Shown: positions 61,460-64,000 of the stretch, piece by piece
How positions within the stretch are numbered: position 1 is the first letter of the stretch
Layout: each line of letters opens with the position of its first letter
Origin: Leucobacter musarum subsp. musarum
Lineage (GTDB): Bacteria > Actinomycetota > Actinomycetes > Actinomycetales > Microbacteriaceae
NCBI RefSeq assembly: GCF_001273845.1
Contig: NZ_JHBW01000063.1
Span: 62,001-126,000 of the forward strand
Length of the DNA: 64,000 nt
Direction: 5' to 3'
Position numbers and translations under genes: made by a program
The notes under the pieces: model-generated
What the model saw: only the letters and a program-made list of their open reading frames with translations
Database searches by the model: none
Told to the model about the DNA's origin: nothing

Positions 61460-62289
61460 GCGGGGCACAGCTGAGCGGCAAGCAGAGCGGCGCAGGATCG
61501 AGCCCGCTCACCCCCGGCTGGGCGCTCCGCGAGCGCTTTCTCGCCGGTGAGCCGACGGTCGGCACATTCATCGGGCTCGGCTCGGTGACCGCGGCCGAGG
61601 TGTGCGCGTCGGCCGGTCTCGACTGGCTGCTCGTCGACCTCGAGCACGGTGGCGGCGACGAGCATCAGGTCGGCTCGATCGCAGCGGCGGCGGGCGGGTA
61701 CGGCGTCGCGACGCTGGTGCGCATCGAGCAGCCGGATCGCATTCGCATCGGGCGCGTGCTCGACGCGGGCGCCGCCGGTGTCATGCTGCCGCGCATCTCG
61801 AGCGCGGCCGATGCGGCAGACGCCCTGCGGCACCGGCTCTACCCGCCCGAGGGAGACCGCGGGGTGGCGAGCTACAACCGAGCCGCCCGCTGGGGCCGCG
61901 ACTTCGGCGCCATCGACGCGGCCAACCACCGCGCGGTCGGGGTCGTGCAGATCGAGACCGCGGGTGCGATGCGCGAGCTCGACGCGATCGCGGCGCTCGA
62001 CGGCGCCGACGTGCTCTTCATCGGGCCGCAGGATCTGAGCTACGCGCTCGGCGTGCCGCGCCAGTACGACGCCCCGGTCTTCCAGGAGGCGCTCGACGCG
62101 GTGGTCGTCGCCTGCCGCGCGCACGGCAAGGTCGCCGGCATCTTGACCAATGACCGGGCCGGCGCCGAGGCGTACCTCGCCCGCGGGTTCGGCTTCGTGG
62201 CCATAGGTTCGGATGCGACGTTGCTCGCGGCGACGGTGCGCGGGGCGATCCCGAATGGACTCGGAGTGGATCGCGAGGCGATCTCGTGA
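61456..62289 (+). CDS. HpcH/HpaI-family class II aldolase
   Basis: 277-residue metal-dependent pyruvate aldolase. FIGLGSVTAAEVCASAGLDWLLVDLEHGG, the ETAGAMRELDAIAALDGADVLFIGPQDLS region and the Arg of VASYNRAARWG are the active-site motifs. The family cleaves 2-keto-3-deoxy or 4-hydroxy-2-oxo acids. ATG at 61456 overlaps the preceding stop (ATGA). It overlaps the next gene by 4 bases as well. Its presence beside IolD instead of iolB, iolC and the Cgl0158 aldolase indicates another route for the ring-opened product. Confidence 0.86.
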   Translation: MSGAQLSGKQSGAGSSPLTPGWALRERFLAGEPTVGTFIGLGSVTAAEVCASAGLDWLLVDLEHGGGDEHQVGSIAAAAGGYGVATLVRIEQPDRIRIGRVLDAGAAGVMLPRISSAADAADALRHRLYPPEGDRGVASYNRAARWGRDFGAIDAANHRAVGVVQIETAGAMRELDAIAALDGADVLFIGPQDLSYALGVPRQYDAPVFQEALDAVVVACRAHGKVAGILTNDRAGAEAYLARGFGFVAIGSDATLLAATVRGAIPNGLGVDREAIS

Positions 62290-63254
62290 GTGCGAGTGCG
62301 GCCGGGCGTGCCGGGCGTGCCGGGTCCGCGCGAGCTGACGCCGAGCGCCCCGTCGTCGTCGCGCTGGGCCCGGTGGCGCCCGAGCACGTGGTGCCGTATC
62401 TGCCCGACGACGCCATCTTCGTGCCCGACCCTTCGGCGGGCGACCTGGCCGTTGCCGAGGGGGCCATCGTTCGCGCCGCGTATCGGCTCGACCGTGCAGC
62501 GCTCGACCGCATGCCGAGGCTGCGGGTGATCGCTCGCACCGGCGTCGGGGTCGACCACGTCGACGTCGCCGCTGCGCACGAGCGCGGCATTCCGGTCGCG
62601 ATCACCCCGGGCAGCAACAGTCGCGCGGTCGCCGAGGGCGCCTTCGCGATGATCGCGTCACTCGTGAAGGGCCTCGGCGAATCGCATCGCTATGTTTCGG
62701 CGAACGAGTGGGGTCGCGAGCCGGTGCCGCCCGCCGGCGATCTGCACGGGCTCACGCTCGCGATCCTCGGCTACGGTCGCATCGGTCGCATCATCGCGGG
62801 GTTCGGTCGAGCGTTCGGCATGGAGATCGTGGTGCACGACCCGTTCGTGACGGCTGAGGACGCCGAGAACGTGTCGCTCGAGGAGGCCGTGCGCCGCGCG
62901 GATGCGCTGACGCTGCATCTGCCCGGTGGCGGCGGGGAACTGCTACCTCCGGCGATCCTGCGCACCGCGAAACCAGGCTTAGTGCTGGTGAACTGCGCTC
63001 GCGCCGACCTCGTGTCGACCGAGACGCTGGTCGACGCGCTCGAAGCCGGTGTGCTCGGCGGGGTGGGGCTCGATGTGTTCTCGGACGAGCCGGTGCGGGA
63101 TCACCCGCTCGCCGGGCGCACTGACGTGCTGCTGAGCCCGCACACCTCTGGATTTTCCGCGGCCGCATTGCGCGCTACGGTGCGGATGGCGGCGGAGGCT
63201 GTGGGGGAAACCCTCGCAGGTCGTTATCCAACCTTTACCGTAAGTGATGCTTGA
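62286..63254 (+). CDS. D-isomer-specific 2-hydroxyacid dehydrogenase
   Basis: 322 residues. The NAD loop is LAILGYGRIGRIIAG and the catalytic residues are the Arg of NCARADLV, the Glu of DVFSDEP and the His of SPHTSGF. Members reduce or oxidise glycerate-, lactate- or phosphoglycerate-type acids. GTG at 62286 overlaps the aldolase stop, so four genes from 57787 to 63254 form one operon or two. The Ala/Gly-rich N-terminus (about 20 residues) is unusual. Confidence 0.85.
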   Translation: MSASAAGRAGRAGSARADAERPVVVALGPVAPEHVVPYLPDDAIFVPDPSAGDLAVAEGAIVRAAYRLDRAALDRMPRLRVIARTGVGVDHVDVAAAHERGIPVAITPGSNSRAVAEGAFAMIASLVKGLGESHRYVSANEWGREPVPPAGDLHGLTLAILGYGRIGRIIAGFGRAFGMEIVVHDPFVTAEDAENVSLEEAVRRADALTLHLPGGGGELLPPAILRTAKPGLVLVNCARADLVSTETLVDALEAGVLGGVGLDVFSDEPVRDHPLAGRTDVLLSPHTSGFSAAALRATVRMAAEAVGETLAGRYPTFTVSDA

Positions 63255-63263
63255 ATGCGGAAG

Positions 63264-63306
63264 TTACGGTACTGTAATCGCAAAGCATCAGCTTTGTAAC
63301 GACATT
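63264..63306. promoter_or_regulatory. Regulatory region of the ABC transporter gene
   Basis: TTGAAT (63251-63256) and TGTAAT (63273-63278), 16 apart, may be -35 and -10. TTACGGTACTGTAA (63264-63277) is a near-palindrome, CAAAGC-ATCA-GCTTTG (63281-63296) is a perfect one, and TGTAACGACATT (63295-63306) is identical to a sequence in the iolT promoter. Confidence 0.5.
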
Positions 63307-63333
63307 AGTTCAATAACACGATGGAGTGAAACT

Positions 63334-64000
63334 ATGTTGAAATCACGTTTCGGGCGTTGGTCGAAGTTCGGACTTGCCGGTATTGCAGCGGCGGGCGCCC
63401 TCATGCTCGCAGCCTGCGGATCGCCGGCAGGAGCGGGCGGCGGCGCAGCGGGCGGCGGCGGAGGTGTGGAAGAGGACGAGATCAAGGTCGCCCTCATCAC
63501 CCACGCGGCGCCCGGCGACACCTTCTGGGACACGATCCGCGCCGGCGCCGAGAATGCGGCAGAGCGCAACAACGTCGAGCTGCTCTACAGCTCGGATCCT
63601 GACGGAGCGCGCCAGGCGCAGCTCGTGCAGCAGGCAGTCGACCAGAAGGTCGACGGCATCGTGGTCACGCTCGCCAAGGCAGACGCTATGGCCGGCGAGG
63701 TCAAGAAGGCGGTCGACGCGGGCATTCCGGTGTTCAGCATCAACGCCGGCGAGAACGACTACAAGGACCTGGGTGTGCTGGCGCACTTCGGTCAGAACGA
63801 GTTCATCGCGGGTCAGGCCGCAGGCGAGCAGTTCAACGAGGCGGGTCTGAAGAAGGCCATCTGCGTCATCCAGGAGCAGGGCCACGTCGGCCTCGAAGCT
63901 CGCTGCGAGGGCCTCGCCGACACCTTCGAGGGCACCTCCGAGGTGCTGTACGTGCAGGGCACCGACATGACGAACGTCGCGTCGACCATCACGTCGAAGC
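63334..64000 (+). CDS. Sugar ABC transporter substrate-binding lipoprotein (partial)
   Basis: Extracytoplasmic binding protein of the Peripla_BP_4 (ribose/inositol-type) family; 222 residues are in the window and the rest lies beyond it. Signal peptide with lipobox LAAC (Cys28) after a basic start, then a Gly-rich linker and the fold start IKVALITHAAPGDTFWDTIRAG. GGAG precedes the ATG by 7 bases. It is the first gene of an import system presumably completed downstream. Regulation by the inositol regulator is suggested by the shared 12-mer. Confidence 0.85.
   Translation, partial: MLKSRFGRWSKFGLAGIAAAGALMLAACGSPAGAGGGAAGGGGGVEEDEIKVALITHAAPGDTFWDTIRAGAENAAERNNVELLYSSDPDGARQAQLVQQAVDQKVDGIVVTLAKADAMAGEVKKAVDAGIPVFSINAGENDYKDLGVLAHFGQNEFIAGQAAGEQFNEAGLKKAICVIQEQGHVGLEARCEGLADTFEGTSEVLYVQGTDMTNVASTITSK

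Overview
High-GC Gram-positive DNA, most likely from a member of the Actinomycetota, order Micrococcales (Microbacteriaceae-like). The reasons are the gene order yidC-khpB-rsmG-parA-parB, the mycothiol genes mshA and mshB with a short actinobacterial inositol-phosphate synthase, the rpsF-ssb-rpsR-rplI-dnaB block, many start codons that sit 6-8 nt after a TANNNT -10 box, and a one-polypeptide PutA. The first half lies next to the replication origin: yidC, khpB, rsmG, parA and parB normally flank dnaA, which should lie just to the left of position 1.

Layout. 1-4009: end of yidC, khpB, a parS site, rsmG, parA, parB and an SRPBCC protein. 4034-7846: a bidirectional terminator, then trxA, trxB (with a perfect SigH/SigR-type promoter) and a large secreted DUF6049-like protein, all on the minus strand. 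7900-12603: cca, then mshB, ino1 and mshA, which make inositol phosphate and the pseudodisaccharide core of mycothiol. 12735-16315: ribosomal/SSB operon with a possible S6:S18 leader, then a 473-bp gap packed with DnaA boxes in front of dnaB. 16403-29787: housekeeping and membrane genes (LssY-like protein, purB, LMW phosphatase, holin-like protein, hisC-like aminotransferase, a three-gene 2-oxoacid dehydrogenase operon, aquaporin, cation-efflux protein and a second MshA-like glycosyltransferase).

29824-43971 is a complete myo-inositol catabolic locus: GntR regulator, iolC, Cgl0158-type aldolase, iolA, iolB, iolD, iolE, iolG, iolH, a TauE-like exporter, iolT and an extra Gfo/Idh dehydrogenase. 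A TGTC-N3-ACA motif recurs in its promoters. 44095-47697 is bifunctional proline dehydrogenase/glutamate-semialdehyde dehydrogenase.

47875-64000 is an accessory carbohydrate or polyol region. It has three LacI regulators with visible palindromic operators, three more Gfo/Idh dehydrogenases, two more sugar-isomerase TIM barrels, and a second IolD-centred module (aldehyde dehydrogenase, IolD paralogue, HpcH/HpaI aldolase, D-2-hydroxyacid dehydrogenase) that ends in the start of a sugar ABC transporter. The promoter of that transporter shares a 12-bp sequence with iolT, tying the second module to inositol. This module is the best candidate here for an undescribed pathway, probably for an inositol isomer or derivative. 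A second novelty is a dispersed palindromic repeat (40390-40455 and 47773-47830) whose two copies show a compensatory base-pair change. I saw no tRNA, rRNA, IS element, prophage or CRISPR array.
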